From an uncultured Microcaldota archaeon (GTDB taxonomy: Archaea > Micrarchaeota > Micrarchaeia > Anstonellales > Bilamarchaeaceae), in the NCBI GenBank assembly GCA_903835325.1, contig CAILMU010000007.1, forward strand, positions 1 to 5,839: DNA of 5,839 nucleotides. Direction: 5' to 3'. Shown here piece after piece: positions 1 to 5,839 of the stretch. Within the stretch, counting starts at the first letter, position 1. Every line of letters begins with the position of its first letter. The notes below the pieces were generated by a model. It saw only the letters and a list, made by a program, of their open reading frames with translations, did no database searches and was not told where the DNA came from. The translations under genes and the position numbers were made by a program.

Positions 1-317
1 ATGGCCTGGCATTCCGCGTGCCAGTGCCTTGCGGCTCCATGAACGACATGACGCTTCTTTTGAAGACGGATGCGACAGCCGAGGAGATAAACAAGGAGCT
101 GAAGCGGGCATCCAACGAGGAGTTGAAAGGCATCCTGGGCTACACCGAGGACGAGATAGTCTCGAGCGATATAATCGGGGTGGCTTATTCATCCGTGGTG
201 GACAGCAAACTCACCAAAGCCAAGGGGAAATTGGTGAAGATATCGGCCTGGTACGACAACGAGTACGGATATTCATGCCGGCTCGTGGACTTCGTAAAGA
301 AGCTTGCAAGAGCGTAG
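1..317 (+). CDS. gap: Type I glyceraldehyde-3-phosphate dehydrogenase, C-terminal part (5' end outside window)
   Basis: Partial gene: the reading frame is open from base 3 and ends at TAG 315-317, followed at once by a second TAG. About 104 C-terminal residues are visible. They begin with GLAFRVPVP, the classic GAPDH segment whose Arg helps bind inorganic phosphate. LKGILGYTEDEIVSSDIIG follows, then WYDNEYGYSCRLVDF near the end, where the Asn of DNE normally contacts the nicotinamide of NAD. The enzyme oxidises and phosphorylates glyceraldehyde-3-phosphate to 1,3-bisphosphoglycerate in cytoplasmic glycolysis or gluconeogenesis. The catalytic cysteine lies in the missing N-terminal part. These motifs belong to the type I (bacterial/eukaryotic) family, not the type II enzyme of most archaea. 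A GTG at 18 is an internal valine codon, not the start. Family assignment is near certain; cofactor preference cannot be judged here. Confidence 0.96.
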   Translation, partial: GLAFRVPVPCGSMNDMTLLLKTDATAEEINKELKRASNEELKGILGYTEDEIVSSDIIGVAYSSVVDSKLTKAKGKLVKISAWYDNEYGYSCRLVDFVKKLARA

Positions 318-344
318 TAGCGCGATTGCTGGGGCCTACCATCG

Positions 345-357
345 TTTATAAATTTTA
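345..357 (+). promoter_or_regulatory. Archaeal TATA box for the two-span membrane protein gene
   Basis: TTTATAAATTTTA lies in the 58-base gap after GAPDH. Its core (345-352) is centred about 27 bases before the ATG at 376. Archaeal transcription normally starts about 25-27 bases downstream of the TATA centre, so the predicted start site falls on or next to the ATG, giving a leaderless mRNA. No Shine-Dalgarno sequence is visible before the ATG, which fits. The T-rich stretch 343-367 could also serve as the oligo-T termination signal for GAPDH. Confidence 0.6.
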
Positions 358-375
358 TCTCACCTTTTTACTAGT

Positions 376-630
376 ATGGCAGTAGGAATGGAAGTTGTCG
401 CCTCGAATGTGGCGGCATTTCTCGCAGGGATAGCGCCGGTCATATCACTCATCCTGATAATCCTGGGCGGCATAATGTACGGCCTTGCCCAGACGCAGCC
501 TCCTGACACCAGGGGGAAATGGCAGACTGCGGGCATAAGCATGTTCATCGGCGGCGTCATCGTAGCGGCGATAGCAGGCGCGGCGAGCTTCATACAGGAG
601 CAGTCGTCCGGATTATTGAAACCGACCTAG
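376..630 (+). CDS. Small two-transmembrane protein, TrbC/VirB2 pilin-like
   Basis: An 84-residue protein with two hydrophobic segments. Span 1 covers about residues 12-37 (through APVISLILIILGGIMYGLA) and span 2 about 52-73 (GISMFIGGVIVAAIAGAASFI). A short polar loop with Arg and Lys (about 38-51, QPPDTRGKWQ) joins them, and a brief polar tail follows. By the positive-inside rule the loop is cytoplasmic and both ends face outward. Two Gly/Ala-rich spans with a basic cytoplasmic loop are typical of the TrbC/VirB2 pilin superfamily, which has many small archaeal look-alikes. The family link is inferred from shape, not from a diagnostic motif. ATG 376 is chosen because the TATA box predicts transcription starting there; ATG 388 (residue 5) is a less likely alternative. 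No VirB4/VirD4-like ATPase is present in the window, so a conjugative or type IV secretion role is not supported. It could equally be an uncharacterised small membrane protein. Confidence 0.8.
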   Translation: MAVGMEVVASNVAAFLAGIAPVISLILIILGGIMYGLAQTQPPDTRGKWQTAGISMFIGGVIVAAIAGAASFIQEQSSGLLKPT

Positions 631-646
631 ACGCAGAATGCAGTAT

Positions 647-659
647 CCTTTTATTTTCT
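647..659 (+). promoter_or_regulatory. TATA-like box upstream of the metallopeptidase gene
   Basis: CCTTTTATTTTCT is the only A/T-rich element between the pilin-like gene and the ATG at 708. Centred near 652, it predicts transcription starting near 678 and a leader of about 30 bases, unlike the leaderless neighbours. The T-run may also help terminate the preceding transcript. The match to the archaeal TATA consensus is only moderate. Confidence 0.4.
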
Positions 660-661
660 AA

Positions 662-683
662 TCGGCAGAAGTATCCTTGCCGA
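662..683 (+). promoter_or_regulatory. Candidate operator: 6-bp dyad at the predicted transcription start
   Basis: TCGGCA (662-667) and TGCCGA (678-683) form a perfect inverted repeat with a 10-base spacer. It overlaps the start site predicted from the TATA-like box. A dyad here is where an archaeal repressor could block RNA polymerase. The arms are short and may be chance. Confidence 0.2.
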
Positions 684-707
684 ATGCTGTAAGCTGGAAC
701 GATCATT

Positions 708-2348
708 ATGGGCTATACCACATACAAGCCTCCGAAAAAACTCACCGATGAGCAGATAGAGGCATTGAGGAGGGGCGGGGAAGGAAAAGACGCCAAAAAG
801 AATGCTGCGGAGGAAAGACGGGGGCAGGAAGGCTCCGCAGCCACAAGCAAGGAGATGGCCAGGCCACGCAGAGCGCTTCCGCAACCAAGACCGACTTCGC
901 CAAAAGCTGTTGCCGAGAACCCGCTTCAGCAGGTCCATGCCAAAGTGACACCTCAATTTCGACCATCGAAAGCGCACGAACAGGCTGAAGAGGCAAACGC
1001 GCCCAAACAACAGAAGGGAGAGGCGAGGCCATCTACTACCAGCATCATCATCAAGGCGGCGGTAGACGCCCAGTTCTTATGGTACTCGCATATCACCAAA
1101 CCAGTGCTGAATGCTGTTTTTGCCCCATTGATGATGACCGGGTGCGGGCCAGGCGGCGAGACATATGTGCCCCCTGGGAGCACACCGCCGATATCTCCGA
1201 CGGCACCGGCCCCTTCTACGAGCTCTTCAGCGCCGATATTTTCCCAACAGCCGGGAGGCACAATCGAGGCTCCGCAGCAGAAGGTGAAATACTGGTGGCC
1301 GGCATTCATCATGAAGAACAACCAGCTCATGATGGTGTACTTGGGATATGGCGATGACACGTTCTATGACCCAAAGGACATGTACGCATCCAAGGATGCG
1401 ATACCTAAGGCATCGATCGACGATATGAGGATGCAGATACAGGACATGCTCGCGTATATGCAGCAGTTCATGAAGGACCCCCAGAGCGTCACAAAGCCGC
1501 TTGAAGGCGTGATACTCATGAAAATGCCCACGCCCGTCAAGCTGCCGAATGGGAGCTACGCGGCAGGGGGGTATGGCGCCACCAACCCGGTCATGGTCCA
1601 GGATTCGCAAGGTAATGAGTTGAAGGATTACGCAGGCGGAGGGAAGGTGCTTGACTACGAAAAAAACGGCAAGGACGCCGGGAAAGTCCTTTTTCACGAG
1701 TTCCTTCACCTGATTTCTGACCAGCTCCCGGCTCAGGACTTTGCGGCTTTCAAGGCCCAATCCCAGGGATTCTACGGGGCATACAGCAAATCTGTAGATA
1801 CAGACCTCCTTGTCACAGCAGTCGCAAGCGGCATCGTGGACCCTGCGCAGGTGCAAGCCAGCAAAACGAAGGGCACTCCGGCAAGTTCGTGGCAGTTGAA
1901 CAACATGGTCAATTCATGGGCGAGCCAGACGCTTTCCAGCCTCAGCCAGGATGACCAATCCCGCGTCAAATTGGGTGTCTGGTACTACCTTAACATGTTC
2001 AATGGAGTGATCGGCACCAGGACCCAGGGGATGACGCAAACCCAGCGAGACAGTTTCATGTATTTCGAGGCATTCGCATTCATGGGAGCGAACTACCCTG
2101 TCCTTGATTCATTTATCCAGGGAAATTCCACGGCAGATACCAGGTTCATCCCGGAATACATGAATGGCATATACAAGCAGGCAGGGATGAAGGCTGAGGT
2201 CGTCGAGGAACTTAGCGCGAATTATCCGGGATTCACAACCCAGGATGATTTCAAGAAACTTGCCCCATACATAAAGCAGTTCGTGGATTTCGTGGTCATG
2301 CTTTACCCGGACTGGAAGAAAGCGTGGGAACTGTACCAGCAGCCATGA
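708..2348 (+). CDS. Putative secreted or membrane-anchored zinc metallopeptidase (HExxH)
   Basis: A 546-residue protein I cannot assign to a named family. Residues 1-110 are polar, charged and Pro/Ala/Gln-rich, probably disordered. Residues 111-145 are mostly hydrophobic and end in PLMMTGC, a lipobox-like site with Cys146. A Pro/Ser/Thr/Gly-rich linker follows (about 147-190). The rest looks globular: KVLFHEFLHLI holds the zinc motif HEFLH (His330, Glu331, His334), where the histidines would bind zinc and the glutamate activate water. Glu454 in FMYFEAFAF is a plausible third ligand, as in gluzincin-type HExxH...E enzymes. The likely role is surface or extracytoplasmic proteolysis; substrate unknown. 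An in-frame TAA (690-692) lies upstream, so ATG 708 is the first possible ATG; the next is residue 50. No Shine-Dalgarno is obvious. The gene sits 77 bases after the pilin-like gene and 83 before the next. The peptidase call is good; the topology is uncertain because the lipobox lies far from the N-terminus. Confidence 0.85.
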   Translation: MGYTTYKPPKKLTDEQIEALRRGGEGKDAKKNAAEERRGQEGSAATSKEMARPRRALPQPRPTSPKAVAENPLQQVHAKVTPQFRPSKAHEQAEEANAPKQQKGEARPSTTSIIIKAAVDAQFLWYSHITKPVLNAVFAPLMMTGCGPGGETYVPPGSTPPISPTAPAPSTSSSAPIFSQQPGGTIEAPQQKVKYWWPAFIMKNNQLMMVYLGYGDDTFYDPKDMYASKDAIPKASIDDMRMQIQDMLAYMQQFMKDPQSVTKPLEGVILMKMPTPVKLPNGSYAAGGYGATNPVMVQDSQGNELKDYAGGGKVLDYEKNGKDAGKVLFHEFLHLISDQLPAQDFAAFKAQSQGFYGAYSKSVDTDLLVTAVASGIVDPAQVQASKTKGTPASSWQLNNMVNSWASQTLSSLSQDDQSRVKLGVWYYLNMFNGVIGTRTQGMTQTQRDSFMYFEAFAFMGANYPVLDSFIQGNSTADTRFIPEYMNGIYKQAGMKAEVVEELSANYPGFTTQDDFKKLAPYIKQFVDFVVMLYPDWKKAWELYQQP

Positions 2349-2400
2349 CGAAATTCTATGGCGTGCGGGAACCGATCTTGCAGGATAGCCGGATTGTGCG

Positions 2401-2410
2401 GAATTAAAAC
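2401..2410 (+). promoter_or_regulatory. Weak TATA-like box for the solenoid-peptidase gene
   Basis: GAATTAAAAC is the only A/T-rich run in the 83-base gap. Its centre is about 26-27 bases before ATG 2432, the spacing expected for a leaderless transcript. No Shine-Dalgarno sequence precedes the ATG (GATAGTTTTCC). The spacing is persuasive, but the consensus match is weak; co-transcription from upstream is also possible. Confidence 0.35.
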
Positions 2411-2431
2411 CATTGCCTGGGATAGTTTTCC

Positions 2432-5400
2432 ATGGCTGGAGCAACGGCCAGGAAATCCCTGACTGAATCAGTGCCTGATGAATACCAAGAGACAGCGAAG
2501 TCGCTGATTGGCCAATTAAAAGAAAAGGGCGGGAACGCCAGCCAGTGCGACGCTCTCTTGCGGACGATAGTTTTCATCGCGAAAAACGATTATGAAGGTA
2601 GCGCTGATAGGTCGCTTAGTAGCATCCGGCACATGATTTCTGGAAATAATTTCAAGCCGCAGTTCCTCGAGCCATTGAATTCAGTGGTCGAGCGCTCGGG
2701 GTCTCGGCTGGCCGTCTCGCTTGATGCCTTGGAAGTCATCTTCAAGGGCAGGGAGATGAACCAGTACGTGCTTCATGCGATTTCACTCGTTGCGAACACA
2801 GCGCGGGATAGCACCCCGGAAGCGCTATTGTGCCTCGAGAAGTTGCTCGAAAATCCGGATTTCTCTAAAACAAAGGGTGGGTTCAATTTCTCGTTCGCGA
2901 CACGATTTGATGCCTGGGTTTCCGAGACCCTGAAAAGATGCGGGAATCGGGAGAGCAGGCAGCCGGCGCTCCGGGCGCTCTCATCGTTGATGGGTAATCC
3001 GGGGTTCGGGATAGACGAGTTCAACAGCGATGCGGTTTCGGTCAAGGTCGCAAAAGCGATAGCTCTTTCAGTTGGTTCCAGGTATGGAAGCGTAATCGAG
3101 CTCGATGCGCTCTCGCATATCTTCAAGAACCCGAATATCAAGCCGGGGATGGTGGACGAGAAGCTGTCTGCCGAGGTCTCCCTGATTGTCGATAAATTGA
3201 TGAGGAACAGAAAGGAGTTCGTGCCCGGGGAAGCGACCTGGAACGCCCTGAACAGGATCCTCGAGAACAGGCGAATCGGAAGGCAGGATCTAGATGCCGG
3301 GAATGGGCTGGTTTCCAACATCGTCGGGAAATCCAGGGCCGGCGCCGATTTCAATGTGAATCATCTTGACGCGCTTGTGAAAATGACTGACCTCGACCCG
3401 GGATTGCTCGATGCTGCCCGGCTCGCTGCTGTAAAAGTAAAGGTGATGCCGAATTCATTCCTGGACCCTGTTGTGAGGCTCGCAGAAAAGGACGAGAAAC
3501 GGAAATTGAGCGAAAACGAAATCAACGAGCTGGCCGGGCTGCTTTCCAAATCCACAGGAGATTTGCATTCAATGAAATCTAGGGAGCAAGTGTATATCTA
3601 TTTTGGGGATATCCTGAAGGAATGGGCATTGGATTCGGGGATACTCAAATTCCTGAACCGAACCGTGGAATTATCCGGAGATATGCTGCCGCAGGTCGCC
3701 TACTTGGTGAGACAATACCTGAAAAAAAGGGGGCTCCGGGAAGCGCTGGACGAATCGCTGATTCCAAGGTTCGTCTCTGCCTGCAAACCGATCTGGACAG
3801 GACCGAACGATGTTATAACCGGATTCCATGGCCTTGGGGAGATTGTTTCATCCACTTCATTCAATCCGGATATGCTCAAGGAGGACGGATTGGTAGGGAT
3901 GACAATCAAGCAGGCAGGCCCGAATGCTGCAAAGGCCCTGGATGAGCTCGGCGAACTCTTCTGGCGAGATATCGGGGGTTCGGCCGAGGTCCAGCCAGTC
4001 ATCAGGAGGATTATCCTGCAATCCGGAGAGAACACCGCCCTCGCCCTGAAAGCGTTCAGCGATTTCACGCACGAGAACATGCTCGATAGATTCGCTTTGA
4101 AGTCGCTCGATTTCATCCTCCCAATGTGCAGGAGCAGGTGCGACCTTGTGCTTCCGTTATGGTCTTCGTTATTCAAACAGGGTGCCCCCTCCGAGTGGGA
4201 GAAGCTCAAGCCGTACGGCGAGAGCCTTGTTGCGCTTGCATTCATAGCCGCCAACAAATCAGGGCAGAATCAGTTCGATGCGATAAAATCCATGAAGTAC
4301 TTGATGTATCCGGATCCGTCTCCTTCGCTGTTCCGGAAGCAAATCACATCAGGGTTCAAACCCGAGCACATTGAGCGGCTTATCTCGGTAGCACAGAAGG
4401 CCGGGCCCGATTGCCCGTATGTCATGGAAGCCATCAAAGAGCAGCTGACAGATGTATCGCGGAAAATGCCACAGGAGACGATACTCGGCCAGGATTATCT
4501 CGATAGCATGGTCCAGCTGTTCCGCACTGTCTCGGCATTGGCATGGCCGAAGCAGGAGCAGGCCCTATCAGCATTGGCAGGCTCCATGGGAAGCAACAAC
4601 ATCCTGCCAGCATTCATCATGCAGAAAGCGCATGATATCGCAGCTTTGGCCAAAGACCGCAGGGCCGATGTCCTGGCAGCGTATCTTCCGCTCTGGACCG
4701 GCCACCATTCGGATGAGCACCTGGAGATCAACCTGAAATCGAATGATTACGTGGCTATCAACGATGAGCAGATGGTTTCCTGGATAACCAAGAGGCTGGA
4801 TTCTGTTCCGGAGAAAGACCGCCCCGGACTGGTTTCATCGATAGGCGCATTCTTCCACAGCAGCCCGAAAAACCTGGTAGTGGAGGCGCTGGGAGAAAGG
4901 GGTTTCGAGGCAGGGCGCAGGCTGGCCGACAGCATGACTGGTGCGCCAAAGAACGACCCTGCCACGTATGCGAATTTCGCCTATGCCATCCGCACGATAG
5001 GGGCTGAGAAGACGGCAGGATTGCATTCTGAACTAGGCATCGAGTTCTTCTTCCGATATTCGAAAGATATGCTCGAAGGGCTGTATGCAGACCTCGACCC
5101 ACAGATAGGGAAAGAACGGCCTCTTCTGATGGTCGTTATGAACAAATCCGATTACAACGGCGCATTCTATTATGAAGGGAGGCGACTCGAAAGCCTCAGG
5201 AGCAGGTACCGGGTGATGATAAGCGAGACGGACAAGGAGGATGGGTTCTACTCCAGTATCGAGAAGGCCGGGCGAAGGTTCGGGAAGCTCCCCGAAGCGC
5301 TTGTGATAGCCGGGCATGGCAGCGAGGATTCGATAGCGCTCGGCCCTGACAAGAATGACGAAAGGGATGAGCTGGATCTTAGCGATATCGTGGATATGGT

Positions 5401-5644
5401 GAAGCTGAGGCATCTGCTGGCACCGAAACCGACGATAATCCTCGATTCCTGTTCGACAGGATACAATTCGGTCGGGATAGGTTCCCTGATATCGAAGAGC
5501 GTCCCTGATGCGACGCTTTTTGCCCCTGAAGTGCCCACCAATGTCAAACGCTACTATTTCTCCCCGGACGGGAAACCGAGGGTCGAATTCGAGGATTCCA
5601 GGGCGGCGTTCCTCTCGGGGCAGAAGGTCGGAAGGAAGGAGTAG
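2432..5644 (+). CDS. Large alpha-solenoid protein with C-terminal caspase-like (clan CD) cysteine peptidase domain
   Basis: A 1070-residue protein with no signal peptide or membrane span, so probably cytoplasmic. From about residue 40 to 850 it is almost entirely amphipathic helix, with recurring degenerate units (LDALEVIFKG, LLCLEKLLENPDF, ALRALSSLMGNPGF, LDALSHIFKNPNI, WNALNRILENRRI, LDALVKM), typical of a HEAT/ARM-like superhelix used for binding partners. Residues about 865-1070 form a different alpha/beta domain: strand PLLMVVMNKSD (897-907), then ALVIAGHGSEDSIALG (956-971) with candidate catalytic His962, then TIILDSCSTG (1001-1010) with candidate nucleophile Cys1007. A strand ending in HG followed by a strand ending in D-S-C is the signature of the caspase/metacaspase/gingipain/separase/CHAT fold. 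The solenoid could recognise a target or regulate the peptidase; this is inference. ATG 2432 agrees with the weak TATA box. The fold call is strong; activity, substrate and exact family are unknown. Confidence 0.9.
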   Translation: MAGATARKSLTESVPDEYQETAKSLIGQLKEKGGNASQCDALLRTIVFIAKNDYEGSADRSLSSIRHMISGNNFKPQFLEPLNSVVERSGSRLAVSLDALEVIFKGREMNQYVLHAISLVANTARDSTPEALLCLEKLLENPDFSKTKGGFNFSFATRFDAWVSETLKRCGNRESRQPALRALSSLMGNPGFGIDEFNSDAVSVKVAKAIALSVGSRYGSVIELDALSHIFKNPNIKPGMVDEKLSAEVSLIVDKLMRNRKEFVPGEATWNALNRILENRRIGRQDLDAGNGLVSNIVGKSRAGADFNVNHLDALVKMTDLDPGLLDAARLAAVKVKVMPNSFLDPVVRLAEKDEKRKLSENEINELAGLLSKSTGDLHSMKSREQVYIYFGDILKEWALDSGILKFLNRTVELSGDMLPQVAYLVRQYLKKRGLREALDESLIPRFVSACKPIWTGPNDVITGFHGLGEIVSSTSFNPDMLKEDGLVGMTIKQAGPNAAKALDELGELFWRDIGGSAEVQPVIRRIILQSGENTALALKAFSDFTHENMLDRFALKSLDFILPMCRSRCDLVLPLWSSLFKQGAPSEWEKLKPYGESLVALAFIAANKSGQNQFDAIKSMKYLMYPDPSPSLFRKQITSGFKPEHIERLISVAQKAGPDCPYVMEAIKEQLTDVSRKMPQETILGQDYLDSMVQLFRTVSALAWPKQEQALSALAGSMGSNNILPAFIMQKAHDIAALAKDRRADVLAAYLPLWTGHHSDEHLEINLKSNDYVAINDEQMVSWITKRLDSVPEKDRPGLVSSIGAFFHSSPKNLVVEALGERGFEAGRRLADSMTGAPKNDPATYANFAYAIRTIGAEKTAGLHSELGIEFFFRYSKDMLEGLYADLDPQIGKERPLLMVVMNKSDYNGAFYYEGRRLESLRSRYRVMISETDKEDGFYSSIEKAGRRFGKLPEALVIAGHGSEDSIALGPDKNDERDELDLSDIVDMVKLRHLLAPKPTIILDSCSTGYNSVGIGSLISKSVPDATLFAPEVPTNVKRYYFSPDGKPRVEFEDSRAAFLSGQKVGRKE
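2612..3394 (+). repeat. Degenerate helical repeat array in the solenoid protein (protein-level)
   Basis: Residues about 61-321 of the large protein contain at least seven copies of a short pattern: hydrophobic helix with A-L-x-x-I/L, then N/G, often P, then an aromatic or Ile. The anchor residue falls near 71, 106, 141, 189, 233, 279 and 320, a period of roughly 35-48 residues. This suits two-helix HEAT/ARM-like units. The copies are diverged and not repeated at DNA level, so the array is old. Similar but weaker units continue to about residue 850 (for example near 474, 626 and 720). Confidence 0.65.
5024..5641 (+). other. Caspase-like peptidase domain within the large protein
   Basis: Residues about 865-1070. 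The order is helix GIEFFFRYSKDML (869-881), first strand with KSDYNGAF (905-912), a helix LESLRSRY, strand to His962 (codon 5315-5317), helix 982-997, then strand to Cys1007 (codon 5450-5452). After the Cys come GIGSLISKSVPDATLFAPEVPT and a final strand pair. Asp1005 is two residues before the Cys, as in metacaspases (DSCHSG), where that Asp helps bind a basic P1 residue. Arg/Lys preference is therefore a reasonable but untested guess. Confidence 0.8.
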
Positions 5645-5671
5645 GGAAAGCGCAGGCGCATCTTTGAGAAG

Positions 5672-5693
5672 TCTAGAATAGCGGGATTCTGGA
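5672..5693 (+). terminator. Hairpin just after the solenoid-peptidase gene
   Basis: Bases 5672-5679 pair with 5686-5693 over eight positions, one of them a G-T wobble, around a six-base loop (AGCGGG), starting 28 bases after the stop codon. No T-run follows, so this is not a standard intrinsic terminator. It may mark or protect the mRNA 3' end, or be chance. Confidence 0.3.
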
Positions 5694-5826
5694 GAATGAC
5701 CTCATCGTCCCCGGAAGCGTGCTGAAGAATGGCGTAGTCAGCGACGGAAATAGGTGCTCCTTAGAGGCGCCCAGAATACCGGAGCACTGGAGAATATTTT
5801 AGCCAGCCTCCGCGGAAATGAGCTGT

Positions 5827-5839
5827 CCTTTTCTATAAA
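5827..5839 (+). promoter_or_regulatory. TATA-like box at the window edge
   Basis: CCTTTTCTATAAA resembles an archaeal TATA box and would start transcription about 20 bases beyond the window. It probably belongs to a gene just downstream, which cannot be seen, so the call is tentative. Confidence 0.35.

Larger units (their letters stand above)
5645..5839. other. Apparently non-coding 3' flank
   Basis: No ATG-started frame of gene size is visible here on either strand. It holds the hairpin at 5672-5693; a second inverted repeat, GTGCTCC (5754-5760) with GGAGCAC (5781-5787), followed eight bases on by ATTTTA; an imperfect direct repeat (5675-5697 and 5773-5795, 18 of 23 bases the same); and a start-less open frame, 5677-5802. 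None identifies a function. Confidence 0.5.

Noticed and set aside
29..385. 118-codon open frame overlapping GAPDH
   Set aside because: Out-of-frame shadow of a well-conserved GAPDH sequence, with an Arg/Gly-rich, unnatural composition.
376..630. Type IV secretion or conjugation locus
   Set aside because: Only the two-span pilin-like shape supports it. No VirB4, VirD4, relaxase or other component is present in the window.
1227..1856. Long open frame (209 codons) on the - strand
   Set aside because: It lies wholly inside the metallopeptidase gene, and its translation is rich in His, Arg, Cys and Val with no domain pattern. The + strand frame holds a clear HExxH motif.
2773..3354. 193-codon open frame on the - strand
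   Set aside because: Antisense to the solenoid repeats. The Ser/Phe-rich translation is the expected mirror of helical coding sequence.
3700..4257. 185-codon open frame on the - strand
   Set aside because: Antisense to the same gene, with no promoter and no protein-like features.
2432..5644. Craspase-type CRISPR protease (TPR-CHAT)
   Set aside because: There is no CRISPR array, no gRAMP/Cas7-11 gene and no clear TPR consensus. Only the general solenoid plus caspase-like layout is shared.
5754..5800. Intrinsic terminator (7-bp stem plus T-run)
   Set aside because: The 20-base loop is large, the T-run begins eight bases after the stem and is interrupted, and the site lies more than 100 bases past the stop codon.
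1..5839. tRNA, rRNA, CRISPR array or insertion sequence
   Set aside because: No cloverleaf, no regularly spaced direct repeats, no transposase motif and no flanking terminal inverted repeats were seen.

Overview
The window looks archaeal. TATA-like A/T boxes (TTTATAAA, TTTTATTTT, GAATTAAAAC) lie about 26 bases upstream of, or near, the gene starts. No start is preceded by a convincing Shine-Dalgarno sequence, and two starts fall almost exactly where transcription would begin, as expected for leaderless mRNAs. ATA (Ile) and AGG (Arg) codons are used freely. The first gene is a bacterial-style (type I) GAPDH, which most archaea lack but some lineages carry. A DPANN-type archaeon (Micrarchaeota or Diapherotrites) is my best guess. 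It rests on general impression, not on a marker gene.

All genes read on the + strand. Bases 1-317 are the C-terminal third of type I GAPDH. Bases 376-630 encode an 84-residue protein with two membrane spans, shaped like a TrbC/VirB2 pilin. Bases 708-2348 encode a 546-residue putative zinc metallopeptidase (HEFLH motif). Its long charged N-terminal tail precedes a hydrophobic segment ending in a lipobox-like cysteine and a Pro/Ser/Thr linker. Bases 2432-5644 encode a 1070-residue protein: about 800-850 residues of degenerate helical repeats (an alpha-solenoid), then a C-terminal caspase-like (clan CD) cysteine peptidase domain with a His-Gly / Asp-Ser-Cys dyad. Bases 5645-5839 hold no convincing gene, only a hairpin, weak repeats and a TATA-like box at the very edge.

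GAPDH is a housekeeping glycolytic gene and probably unrelated to the rest. The next three genes are co-oriented, but each seems to have its own promoter. A small membrane protein, a surface-anchored metallopeptidase and a large repeat-scaffolded cysteine peptidase may form a functional group, but the only evidence is adjacency. The most notable item is the solenoid plus caspase-like protein. Its architecture recalls eukaryotic separase and bacterial TPR-CHAT proteases, with no close relationship shown.
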